Source: Candidatus Sulfotelmatobacter sp. (GTDB lineage: Bacteria; Acidobacteriota; Terriglobia; Terriglobales; Acidobacteriaceae). Taken from it: DNA of 33,412 bases. How positions within the stretch are numbered: the first letter of the stretch is position 1; each line of letters opens with the position of its first letter. A model generated the notes under the pieces. The model saw only the letters and a program-made list of their open reading frames with translations, ran no database searches and was not told the origin of the DNA. Made by a program: the position numbers and the translations under genes. The stretch lies in the NCBI GenBank assembly GCA_025928375.1, contig JAICJP010000008.1:1-33412 (forward strand), in the 5' to 3' direction. Positions 18,177-27,202 of the stretch are shown here, piece by piece.

Positions 18177-18836
18177 ATGACTCTGGCATTACGAACGGCA
18201 CAGCGTTACAGAACGATACGCGAAGTCAACCGAGCGGTCATCAGCGAGCCCGACCTGACTGAAATCTTCCAGGGCACCTCGAGAACGCTGAACAAGGTGA
18301 TGTCCTTCGATCGAATAGCTTTAAGCCTTTATGCTCCCAAAGATGCATCGCTCAAAATGGCGGCGGCGATTGGGCAGCATCCGGGCAGCTATTATCACGT
18401 GGGTCTGTCGTTGGACCCCAAAGACAGCCATCACGGATGGGTATTTCAGAACCAGAAGCCAATTGTGCGGCGCGACCTTCGAAGGCAGTTTGAATTCCAG
18501 ATCGAGCAGCACAACATCGAAGAGGGGCTTCGATCATACTGCGCCGTGCCCCTGATCGTGCGAGGTGAGAGCCTGGGCGTAATGATCATTCTCAGTTCTC
18601 AATTGAATCAATATTCCGAACGACATGCTGAGTTCCTCCAAGAAGTGGCTGACCAGCTGGTGTTGGCGGTCAAATGCCTCCTGCCAATGTGTCCCCAACA
18701 CACAGGCTCAAAACTGATTTGTCCTCGCTGCATTGCGTCGAAGGGCGGGCAAACCACCGCTGGCAAGCACAAAACACGGCTTTCGGAATGGGGAAAACGA
18801 GGAGGCAGGGGAAGAAAAAGCCAGGCGGAGGCTTGA
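18177..18836 (+). CDS. GAF-domain protein with a C-terminal small basic Zn-ribbon-like module
   Basis: GAF: VISEPDLTEIFQGTSRTLNKVMSFDRIALSLYA...SYCAVPLIVRGESLGVMIILSS...FLQEVADQLVLAVK; tail MCPQHTGSKLICPRCIASKGGQTTAGKHKTRLSEWGKRGGRGRK. Confidence 0.8.
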   Translation: MTLALRTAQRYRTIREVNRAVISEPDLTEIFQGTSRTLNKVMSFDRIALSLYAPKDASLKMAAAIGQHPGSYYHVGLSLDPKDSHHGWVFQNQKPIVRRDLRRQFEFQIEQHNIEEGLRSYCAVPLIVRGESLGVMIILSSQLNQYSERHAEFLQEVADQLVLAVKCLLPMCPQHTGSKLICPRCIASKGGQTTAGKHKTRLSEWGKRGGRGRKSQAEA

Positions 18837-18877
18837 CAAAGCAAGTTCCAGGATAAGAGTATGCGGTTGCCATCGCT

Positions 18878-19018
18878 ATGTATTGCCCGCGCCATCCTCT
18901 CACGAAAATGATTTGCCCTCGATGTATTGGCAAAAAAGGCGGAAAAGCTACCACTCGAAAATATCGTAAGAAGCTCTCGCGTTGGGGCAGAAAGGGCGGA
19001 CGTCCCAAGAAAAACTGA
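18878..19018 (+). CDS. 46-aa basic CxxC protein, paralog of the tail of the preceding GAF protein
   Basis: MYCPRHPLTKMICPRCIGKKGGKATTRKYRKKLSRWGRKGGRPKKN*; below the ORF-track length cutoff. Confidence 0.65.
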   Translation: MYCPRHPLTKMICPRCIGKKGGKATTRKYRKKLSRWGRKGGRPKKN

Positions 19019-19024
19019 CGGGTA

Positions 19025-19675
19025 CTAGCTGAAACGACGGCTTTTCTGAGTTTCAGTCACATTCAACTCGCGAGTCCTGTTAAGCAGCCACTGATCGACC
19101 TCGTTCTTAAACGCGAGGACAACGGAGCCTTTACCCGGCTGCACTCGTCGCACCGGTAAATCGTAGGTACGCTCCCAACGCTGTACCGTCTTGACGCATG
19201 TCCCCATATACTGGGCAATACCCTTCCAGGATCGCAATACGTGATTTACAAACGCACTGTTGTCAGGCACCGGCTCTAGTCGCTGCTCCTTCTCCAATTC
19301 GACGACTACGGCGCCGACCCGTCTTACCCTTCCACTTGAGTCCGCGATGGGAAAAAAGCTATCAACCCAGTGGCCTCCGCCCGGTTTGGTCGGCAATGGT
19401 CCGGCAACCTCGCAATTCAGAACTGGCTGTCCGGTTGCGAATACCTGCTGAATCGCCAGTTCCACCGGAAGACTCACGCTTCCCAAAATCTCCCGCACAT
19501 GCTTTCCCATGTGAGACTCAATCGGGGTGCCATTGGAGGCGGCTAAATACGGATTGACCATCTGGTAGTACAACCGCTCATCAAATATTGCGAGACCCAC
19601 CATAGAGTCTTTGAAGAACTCAGCACCCATCCTCTCTGACCGAATCAATTCTTCCCAATTCGCCTTTCTCGGCAT
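19025..19675 (-). CDS. PAS-domain protein with a C-terminal HTH (Acidobacterial SWKxIAxYxG...KTVQRWE type)
   Basis: PAS: DSMVGLAIFDERLYYQMVNPYLAASNGTPIESHMGKHVREI...; HTH: RSWKGIAQYMGTCVKTVQRWERTYDLPVRRVQPGKGSVVLAFKNEVDQWL. Confidence 0.8.
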   Translation of the reverse strand: MPRKANWEELIRSERMGAEFFKDSMVGLAIFDERLYYQMVNPYLAASNGTPIESHMGKHVREILGSVSLPVELAIQQVFATGQPVLNCEVAGPLPTKPGGGHWVDSFFPIADSSGRVRRVGAVVVELEKEQRLEPVPDNSAFVNHVLRSWKGIAQYMGTCVKTVQRWERTYDLPVRRVQPGKGSVVLAFKNEVDQWLLNRTRELNVTETQKSRRFS

Positions 19676-19929
19676 CGCACCCCCTTCCGACGAGTGTTAG
19701 CGGATATTAGGGCCGGAACGGGCACGCTGGAACGCATTGTCAATCTTGTTCCAGAATCAGAACGAAATGGCAGCGGCTGGCTTTCGACTATTGGCCCTCA
19801 TTCTTGTGAGATCGTATCACGATGTAGTTACCTTTGTGGGCCTACTGTCGCTTCTTTACGTTACCCCCATGTGTAGGCCGTCAGCTACGTTGCTAGCAGA
19901 CAGTCAGGACGACGGGGAAAAGTCTTAAC

Positions 19930-21513
19930 GTGTTGTCAAATCCTTTGGCACTTACGGCAGCATTTATTGCAGGTTCGGGGTCAGGTGCGCTTTTAACTTA
20001 CCTCAGCGAGAAACACGGGCTAACCAAAGTTAGCAGATTGCCTAAGATAACCGTTCCTCCTGCCAATCAGCCAGCCGGTTGCGATGCGCGCTTTGTTATG
20101 AAAGCGCTGGTCATTGCCCGCGATCCGGAAATGGTCGGCATTCTCTCGGACGCATTTCGAAAGAAACGGATCTCAACCCAACAGTGCAGCTCCGAAAAAG
20201 CTGTGGAACAGCTTTCATCAGAAAAATTCGCAGCCGTGGTGCTGGACTTTGACCAGCTCCCCGGATGTGACCATGTTCTACAAAACCTTCCTGGAGCCAA
20301 CAAGCGTGTCGTCGTGATCGCTGTTGCCAGCGACACCGTGGCCAAGGCAATCGCTTCGCGTCTGGGAGCCAGCTTCATCCTTGAGCGTCCGCTAGATCCC
20401 GAGCGCCTGCGGAACTTGGTCACTTCAGCGTACGGACGGATGCTTCGTGACAGCCAGGTGTACTTCCGATTAGCGGTAGAACTTCGAGTGTCGTTACGGC
20501 GAAGTGATGGCAAACTGCTGCAATGCACCACCCTGAATGTAAGTCAGACCGGCATGGCCGTAAACACTCCCGCGGTGTTCACCGTCGGAGAAGCAATTCA
20601 GTTGGCCTTCGCAATTCCCAACACTGACATTTTTGTAAGCGCCGATGGCAAGGTGATCTGGGACGACAAGCATGGCAAAGCTGGAATCAGCTTCGAATGC
20701 GCCAGTTCGTCTGCAGACAAAGCTTTTCACGATTGGCTGCATGACCATTTCCACATGAATCTAGAAACCAAGTCTGCGTCTGATGCCCAGCAGGTTGCCT
20801 CGGATAATCCCCCAGACGTTGCACGGCTACTCTGGTCGCTCTTGTGCATTCTCTCGCTTAGCACCTGGTTGTGTGGCGCGACTTCTGCCGGTACCGAGAA
20901 CGCAGCTATCCATTTATCGGGTCACGTCAGAGACCGGCAGACAGGAAAAGCGATCGAAGCGGCTCGTGTCAAAGTGCTTCCGTCAACCGATAACGCCATT
21001 TGGGGAACAGACGGCAAAGGCGAATTTAGCTTCTGGCTGGCAAAACAGGAAGTCAATCGCGTTGAAATCGAAGCACCGGGCTATCGCACCGTGTCTCTGG
21101 CACCGATGACCGGCGCTTTGGGGGACGTGCAACTAATTCGCGAATCAGCCGATGGGTCTACTCCCTCATTTGTGAACGGAACGAACGCCTCTCCGCTCAT
21201 GCCGATTTCGCAAGCGGTCGCACCCGCAATTATGACCGCTGATTCCGGGCCGCGGCCGAGCGGACGAGGAAGCCGTTGGAGCCCCTGGTATCGCATTGGG
21301 GTGACCAGGGCTCCCGCTGGCTACGCGGTTAGCCGGGTTGAATTCTGGCTGAGTGGCGACGGCGCGTGTGGGCGTTCCGCAGAGTGCCGTCAGCTCGGCA
21401 GCAATGACGAGCAAGTCATGTGGGAGTTTCGCCTGCATGGCCACAAAGAGATAGGAGCCCCGTCCCAAACCTTTTCGGTAGCCCATATCCGAGTCATCTT
21501 TCGACCGCGATGA
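19930..21513 (+). CDS. Multi-domain protein: N-terminal TM, receiver-like domain, PilZ domain, TM, carboxypeptidase-regulatory-like beta-sandwich
   Basis: ALVIARDPEMVGILSDAFRKKRIS...VVLDFDQLP (receiver-like); YFRLAVELRVSLRRSDGKLLQCTTLNVSQTGMAV...GKAGISFEC (PilZ); LLWSLLCILSLSTWLCGA (TM); LSGHVRDRQTGKAIEAARVKV...DGKGEFSF (regulatory-like). Confidence 0.75.
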   Translation: MLSNPLALTAAFIAGSGSGALLTYLSEKHGLTKVSRLPKITVPPANQPAGCDARFVMKALVIARDPEMVGILSDAFRKKRISTQQCSSEKAVEQLSSEKFAAVVLDFDQLPGCDHVLQNLPGANKRVVVIAVASDTVAKAIASRLGASFILERPLDPERLRNLVTSAYGRMLRDSQVYFRLAVELRVSLRRSDGKLLQCTTLNVSQTGMAVNTPAVFTVGEAIQLAFAIPNTDIFVSADGKVIWDDKHGKAGISFECASSSADKAFHDWLHDHFHMNLETKSASDAQQVASDNPPDVARLLWSLLCILSLSTWLCGATSAGTENAAIHLSGHVRDRQTGKAIEAARVKVLPSTDNAIWGTDGKGEFSFWLAKQEVNRVEIEAPGYRTVSLAPMTGALGDVQLIRESADGSTPSFVNGTNASPLMPISQAVAPAIMTADSGPRPSGRGSRWSPWYRIGVTRAPAGYAVSRVEFWLSGDGACGRSAECRQLGSNDEQVMWEFRLHGHKEIGAPSQTFSVAHIRVIFRPR

Positions 21514-21574
21514 ACCGTTTTCATCGTTTTTCAAGTGCGCGTGTTGATTTGCTGGGGAGGGTGACCAAAGACTT

Positions 21575-22072
21575 ATGAAACTGTTGATGCTGCTTACAGT
21601 CGCTATGGCACTCAGAGCCGAAGCGTTGGCCCAACTGCCAGACGCTCCTGCACCATCCACGACGTGTGTAAGTCACGACCAGCCGTGCCCGGAGTGGCTG
21701 CACAAGCTCATCGGGCAATATCCGCCCGCGGCACCCCGTCAGGGCATGCCATCGGTCATGCCTGGGCCAGTGCACGTGTATACCTTTCGTAAACACTGGG
21801 ACGACCCTCCGCTTCGCACCTACCGCAAAACCTTCACCTCGCCGTGGTTTTTGGCTTCTCAGGGCGTGATGATCGCTTCAATGGTAATCGCGTGCCGGCG
21901 CTCTCGCTATACCGGGGAGGAGTTCCATAGCGAGGCTCCCTACACAGCCGGCGTGTTTGGTCTCAACCTCCTTGTGGACCGCTACTTAGACGAACTATAT
22001 GCGGTCGGCAGCGCTGCTCTGGTCTCGCAACACTATATTCGCGCGACTATCGAGGGCCCCATCAATTTCTAA
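21575..22072 (+). CDS. Hypothetical protein with signal peptide and TM segments
   Basis: MKLLMLLTVAMALRAEALAQLPDAPAP... signal-like N-terminus; FLASQGVMIASMVIACRRSRYTGEEF. Confidence 0.65.
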   Translation: MKLLMLLTVAMALRAEALAQLPDAPAPSTTCVSHDQPCPEWLHKLIGQYPPAAPRQGMPSVMPGPVHVYTFRKHWDDPPLRTYRKTFTSPWFLASQGVMIASMVIACRRSRYTGEEFHSEAPYTAGVFGLNLLVDRYLDELYAVGSAALVSQHYIRATIEGPINF

Positions 22073-22143
22073 GTTAGTAATGCCGCGTTAGCAGTGATAA
22101 GGAGCATGACCTGCGACCTGACGATACCTTGGGGGGAGGGCAA

Positions 22144-22290
22144 TCATTTGTATGCGTCCGTCGTGTCACTTTCTTCGACGCCCAATTGGTCTCTGAGTCG
22201 ACGAAGCTGTCCAGTTGTGGCGATCCGGCTTAGCAATGCTCCGGTCGCGGCACCGAGCATAAAAATTCCAATGCACAATGACACATCCAT
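22144..22290 (-). CDS. 48-aa single-TM protein
   Basis: MDVSLCIGIFMLGAATGALLSRIATTGQLRRLRDQLGVEESDTTDAYK*; N-terminal TM plus charged tail; below the ORF-track cutoff. Confidence 0.5.
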   Translation of the reverse strand: MDVSLCIGIFMLGAATGALLSRIATTGQLRRLRDQLGVEESDTTDAYK

Positions 22291-22633
22291 ATGAACTCCA
22301 TGTCAAAGGTAATCGGGATCGGGCTGCAACAGTAGCGTAAAGAAACGACATAGTTCTTAAATTTTAGTGTGAAGACAACACATGGGCAGTGAATACGGAT
22401 GCGGTGCACTAGTCAGCAAGAGCTATTACTGTCGTGATGCTTGTCTTTTCCTTGCGTTACCCGTTGCCATCGAACTTGAGATAGCTTCTGGAGCGATGCT
22501 GCGTAGATAACCTCAAAATGGGTCCCAAGCTAAAATCGCAGCCGACGTCGCCACTTGGCACTATGAAACCCCGCATCGGCGAGACCGTATTCAATATTGC
22601 TGCTCCCGCTCCGATTTTCGTGAGACCCAGACC

Positions 22634-23017
22634 ATGAAAAGCCCCTTCCCGCCTACGCAGATGACAGCGCTAGCATATTTATATGACCATGTGCGCGAGT
22701 TGCCTGCATGGTTCCACCGGCTCACAGCACGGCAACTGCAGGAAATTGCCGACCTGATGGTCCAATGGAATGTCATCAGCGACAACAAAAGCATGTTGAC
22801 GATGGAGCAGATTGAAAAACGGGAGGTGCTTCGGGTGCTGAAGTTGTGTGACGGGAATATCGCGAAAGCCGCCAACGTGCTGAAGATGGGCAAAACAACA
22901 ATTTATAGGAAGCTCGTGCAATGGGGCTATTCCGTTCAGAATCGAGTTCTGGTAGAAAACGCATCGGCGTTATCCAGAGAAGGTGAAGCACAGGCCGAGC
23001 ACTCTCAATCGCGATGA
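22634..23017 (+). CDS. Stand-alone Fis-type HTH protein
   Basis: IEKREVLRVLKLCDGNIAKAANVLKMGKTTIYRKLVQWGY matches the Fis/NtrC C-terminal HTH. Confidence 0.8.
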   Translation: MKSPFPPTQMTALAYLYDHVRELPAWFHRLTARQLQEIADLMVQWNVISDNKSMLTMEQIEKREVLRVLKLCDGNIAKAANVLKMGKTTIYRKLVQWGYSVQNRVLVENASALSREGEAQAEHSQSR

Positions 23018-23212
23018 GGCCACTGCACTGGTGCTTACATTCACGGCCGTAATGCTCCATCAAAGCGACAGCTATTCAGCATTGTTCAGGTGTTCCGTTT
23101 TGGTGCAAAGTGGATCACCTTCGTAACCGCTGATGCCTGTTCTCATCTCGCTCCGCTGTTCTTGGCTGGCAGAATCGAGCCATAGGTCAGACAAAGCCGT
23201 AGGTCAGATTAA

Positions 23213-24421
23213 ATGGTAGAACAGATCACCTCGAGCGAGAGTTCCGTTGCGCCGGTCTCACCCCCGGCTGTCGCTGTACCGCCGAAGCGCTCGCCCGCTG
23301 GTGCTCCTGTTTCGACTGCGGCACTCTTGCGAGCAATGCTGGCAAGCGCCCCGAAAATAAGCGATCTTTTCTTTTCTCCTGGGAAACCGCCGACGGTGGA
23401 GATCAATGGCCATCTTTCGTCAGTCGGGTCACGAGCCCTCGCGCCAGACCACACACGGCAGATTGCTACCGAACTGATTGGGAACAACAAGCACGCGCTC
23501 GGCAATCTTCGCGAGCACGGCTCATGTGATGTTTCCTACAGCTTGGCGGAAACATCTCGATTTCGAGTGAACATTTTCATGCAGCGCGGCAGTTGCGTTA
23601 TTGTCATGCGAGTGATTCCCAGTAAGGTTCCTGATCTCGCAGAGCTGAATCTGCCTGCCGAGCTGGAAAACATTGTCGCTCTGCGTAATGGCATTGTTCT
23701 AGTCACCGGACCGACAGGATCTGGAAAATCTTCCACCCTGGCAGCCATCATCGACCGCATCAACAAGCAACACGCATATCACATTTTGACGATTGAGGAT
23801 CCCATAGAGTTTCTTCATCCCCATCAAAAGTGTCTGGTTCACCAACGTGAGCTGCACAGCGACACCACCAGCTTTGCGTCCGCACTGCGAGCGGCACTAC
23901 GTCAGGCACCCAAGGTGATCTTGGTGGGCGAAATGCGCGATCGGGAAACCATCGAGATCGCGCTGGAGGCGGCAGAGACCGGACACTTGGTGATGTCAAC
24001 CCTGCACACCATTGATGCCTCGAAGACGGTGGAACGGATCGCGGGCGTGTTTCCCTTAGCCGAGCAGCACATAATTCGCAATCGTCTGGCAAAGAGTTTC
24101 CGCTACATCATTTCGCAGCGGCTGCTCCCTCTAAAGAGTGGAGCCGGACGAGTAGCGGCGCTCGAGATTCTGAAATCGACACTGCGCACACGGGAATACG
24201 TGGAAAAGGGTGAAGACGAAGGTAAAACCCTGCTCGATGCTATGCGCGTCGGCACGACTGAGGGAATGCAACACTTCGATGGCGAAATTGAAAAGCTGAT
24301 CCGCGCTGGAATGATTGACTTCGAAACGGGGATGGCCTATGCGACAAATGCAGGAAACCTACGCTTGGAGTTGGCAGACTTTGCAGAATCCACGCGGGCA
24401 GATGCAACGCCCGGCGCGTGA
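23213..24421 (+). CDS. pilT: PilT/PilU-like type IV pilus retraction ATPase
   Basis: Walker A GPTGSGKSS, HILTIEDPIEFLH, HQRELHSDTTSFASALRAALRQAPKVILVGEMRDRETIEIALEAAETGHLVMSTLHT. Confidence 0.93.
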   Translation: MVEQITSSESSVAPVSPPAVAVPPKRSPAGAPVSTAALLRAMLASAPKISDLFFSPGKPPTVEINGHLSSVGSRALAPDHTRQIATELIGNNKHALGNLREHGSCDVSYSLAETSRFRVNIFMQRGSCVIVMRVIPSKVPDLAELNLPAELENIVALRNGIVLVTGPTGSGKSSTLAAIIDRINKQHAYHILTIEDPIEFLHPHQKCLVHQRELHSDTTSFASALRAALRQAPKVILVGEMRDRETIEIALEAAETGHLVMSTLHTIDASKTVERIAGVFPLAEQHIIRNRLAKSFRYIISQRLLPLKSGAGRVAALEILKSTLRTREYVEKGEDEGKTLLDAMRVGTTEGMQHFDGEIEKLIRAGMIDFETGMAYATNAGNLRLELADFAESTRADATPGA

Positions 24422-24501
24422 TGGGGCCGGCCGGCATCGTCTGATGCTATGCCGTCCGCTCCAATAATCTCCAACCTCTGTCCGGCGGACTGGGAACACT
24501 G

Positions 24502-24906
24502 ATGCTGGTCAAAATATTCCAACCTAGGTCGATTTACGCCTGTTGTACCCTCGGGATTCTCATTGTCATCGCCGTGGCACTTAGGTTAAATCGCCCCCAT
24601 GTGCCTCGGGAAATTCGCAGGCCCAGAGCAAATTACCAGAGCCCGTCAAAGATTTTGGGTCCTCGCCCCCCTTTGCTCAATGTCGAGTCGATTACGCCGT
24701 ATGGTCACATTGTAGAAATCCAGGCCGAAACTGATCCGGGAACAACCGTTATGGTCAATGGCGAAAAGGCGGCGGTGATCTTCGCCGGGTCGCGGATCAG
24801 ACATTTTGTGGGACCCTTACCCGACGGAATCACCGTTGTAACGATCACGGCGCAAAACGATGAGGGCGGCGTGATCACCAAAAGATTGGCAGTAGTATTA
24901 CCGTAA
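24502..24906 (+). CDS. Membrane-anchored protein with an Ig-like / glucodextranase-B-like domain
   Basis: N-terminal TM CTLGILIVIAVALRL; VESITPYGHIVEIQAETDPGTTVMVNGEKAAVIFAGSRIRHFVGPLPDGITVVTITAQNDEGGVITKRLAVVLP. Confidence 0.6.
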   Translation: MLVKIFQPRSIYACCTLGILIVIAVALRLNRPHVPREIRRPRANYQSPSKILGPRPPLLNVESITPYGHIVEIQAETDPGTTVMVNGEKAAVIFAGSRIRHFVGPLPDGITVVTITAQNDEGGVITKRLAVVLP

Positions 24907-25119
24907 GCGGCGGCCGCTACTATTTCCGCCTGGAAGATCAAACTCCTGAGATCCCCCCTGGCGATGCAATCCAGATGCCGAACTGTGTGGCGCGAGTATT
25001 GCGCGCGTGGGCGAAAATGGCAGCGAATTTGGGTTATGGTACGTCAAGGAAAAAGTGCAATCTCGATGCAATTCTCGTTTCCGCTTGAACGAGGCTCGTT
25101 TGAGTAGTATTCATTTCAT

Positions 25120-25932
25120 ATGTTGCTGCGGCGCACAGAGAAGTCTCATGACGAAGAGCAGCTAGCCACGCACGGGTGGACCTCGCAGGGCATCGAACGT
25201 CAAGGCGTCGGTCCATACAAGAGGGAGACAGCGCGACTTGCCGAGCTTTCAAAGATTTCTGCAAAAATGGTCGACCTTTCGCTACAAGAAGCTCAACGCG
25301 ACCCGACTCTGCGAGGCACGGTTAAAAACAGGCTGGCTCCAGTCTCATCGCCCTTAGGTTGGCTTTTCACCGACGTTTCCAAGATCGTAGAGGCGCCGAG
25401 CGAGAACGCAGGAAGATCAGGAGCGGGAGCACCGGAGACGGCCGTTGCTCCCGCCACACCTCCGAATCTACCGAGGGCGCACGGGACGACTGATGAATTG
25501 AGATTCCCGAAGTTCGCGGTTTTGTACTCGTGGGCGAAGATCGTCGTACGAGAGATCACAAATTATTGGACTTCTTCGACCAGTCGCAAACGGATTCTTG
25601 GCGTCCTCACATCCGGGACGCAGCGAACCGTGTTCTTGATTGGACATTGGAGCCGGATTCTGACGGCGCGAGCGCCCGCGGTTTGTGCAGTGTTACGAAA
25701 AAGATTTGGGCTTGCCAAGCGGTATCGCTGCCGGGACTGCGGTAGAGAAGTTGGCGTGCGCTCACGCCCACGCAACTTGTCGGAGCGTTACATCCTTCCG
25801 CTGTTACTAATGCATCCTGTGCGCTGCCCGGCCTGTTTCCATCGCGATTACAGGCTAATTTTCACTCCGGTCGGCAACCATTCCCGCCGTTATGGTTCAA
25901 GCGTTGGCAACAACAATCGGAACGCTGCTTGA
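25120..25932 (+). CDS. Hypothetical protein with a C-terminal double-CxxC Zn-ribbon-like module
   Basis: YRCRDCGREVGVRSRPRNLSERYILPLLLMHPVRCPACFHRDYRLIF. Confidence 0.6.
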   Translation: MLLRRTEKSHDEEQLATHGWTSQGIERQGVGPYKRETARLAELSKISAKMVDLSLQEAQRDPTLRGTVKNRLAPVSSPLGWLFTDVSKIVEAPSENAGRSGAGAPETAVAPATPPNLPRAHGTTDELRFPKFAVLYSWAKIVVREITNYWTSSTSRKRILGVLTSGTQRTVFLIGHWSRILTARAPAVCAVLRKRFGLAKRYRCRDCGREVGVRSRPRNLSERYILPLLLMHPVRCPACFHRDYRLIFTPVGNHSRRYGSSVGNNNRNAA

Positions 25933-26086
25933 GAACTCGCCAGTTAGATTCAAGCCCTGGTTCGCTGCCGTGAGTGGAGCCATCTGAGAATTTCAGAGGG
26001 GAAATCAAATTGTTCACGAGATATAGTTTTGCGACAAAAGTACTAATTGTCGTCTCAAGGTGCTCTTGCGCTGCCCGGAGAATGTC

Positions 26087-27166
26087 ATGAGACGAATCTA
26101 CCTTCTGCTGTTTCTGTTTTTTGCCAATGTTCTGGTTGCGCAACAACCGGCGGTTCAGGAAATCCCATTTCAATCAGTTCCTGATCCCTTGAAACTTCCC
26201 ACGGATCTGTACCTGGGTGAAGCCGCTGGAGTGGCGGTCAATTCCAAGGGACACATTTTCGTTTTGTCGCGGGGGAACTCGACCGGCCCCGCTTACGGGG
26301 CCGGTGCGGCACAATTGCTGGAATTCAACGCTGAGGGCAAGTTCCTGCGAGAAATTGGTCACAACCTGTACGCCTGGTCTTATGGGCACTCCGTCAAGGT
26401 CGACCAACAGGACAATATCTGGGTGGCCGACAAGGGCTCGGACATGGTCATCAAGTTTAGTCCCGAGGGCCGTGTAGCCATGGTTTTCGGACGCAAGCAG
26501 GAGGCGTCTGACGAGAAGACCGGGCCTCTGCCGCACCCGAACCCGCCGCTGCCTCCCGTCGATGGACTGTTCCGCCAGGTAACCGACATGGCGTGGGACA
26601 AGGAGGGCAACACGTACATCAGCGATGGCTATGTTAATTCGCGCATCGCAAAAGTGAACAAAAACGGCAACTGGATTAAGTCGTGGGGAGAACCCGGAGA
26701 CCAACCGGGGCAGTTCAGCACTCCTCACAGCATTGCTGTCGATGCCGAAGACCACGTCTACGTGGCCGACCGCGGCAATCGCCGCATCCAGGTATTCGAC
26801 TCTGAAGGAAAGTTCCTTCGACAAATCGTAATTGATGTGCCATTTGATCCGAACACCAGCCCGGCTATAGGAAGCAAGCCACTGTTGCCGATCAAAGGAC
26901 CCCAGACAATGGCGCCGGGCTCGCCCTGGGCAATTTGCATCACGCCGCCACCGAACCAGGTGCTGTTTAGTTCTGACGCATACCCCGGTCGAATTTATAA
27001 GCTAAACCTCGAGGGTAGAGTTCTGGGAGTGCTAGGGGAATCGGGCAAACAGCTCAAGCAGTTCGGATGGATTCACGAAATTGCATGTCCGTCGGACAAT
27101 GAGCTCTATGTGAGCGAGTTGTTGAACTGGCGTGTACAAAAGCTCGTTCTCAAACAGCGGCACTGA
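26087..27166 (+). CDS. Secreted NHL-repeat 6-bladed beta-propeller protein
   Basis: Signal peptide MRRIYLLLFLFFANVLVAQ; repeats VKVDQQDNIWVADKGSDMVIKFSPEGRV, IAVDAEDHVYVADRGNRRIQVFDSEGKFLRQI, LYVSELLNWRVQKL. Confidence 0.9.
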   Translation: MRRIYLLLFLFFANVLVAQQPAVQEIPFQSVPDPLKLPTDLYLGEAAGVAVNSKGHIFVLSRGNSTGPAYGAGAAQLLEFNAEGKFLREIGHNLYAWSYGHSVKVDQQDNIWVADKGSDMVIKFSPEGRVAMVFGRKQEASDEKTGPLPHPNPPLPPVDGLFRQVTDMAWDKEGNTYISDGYVNSRIAKVNKNGNWIKSWGEPGDQPGQFSTPHSIAVDAEDHVYVADRGNRRIQVFDSEGKFLRQIVIDVPFDPNTSPAIGSKPLLPIKGPQTMAPGSPWAICITPPPNQVLFSSDAYPGRIYKLNLEGRVLGVLGESGKQLKQFGWIHEIACPSDNELYVSELLNWRVQKLVLKQRH

Positions 27167-27202
27167 GTCGCATCCCGCTGAGGATCGGATTCGCGATTCT
27201 AG

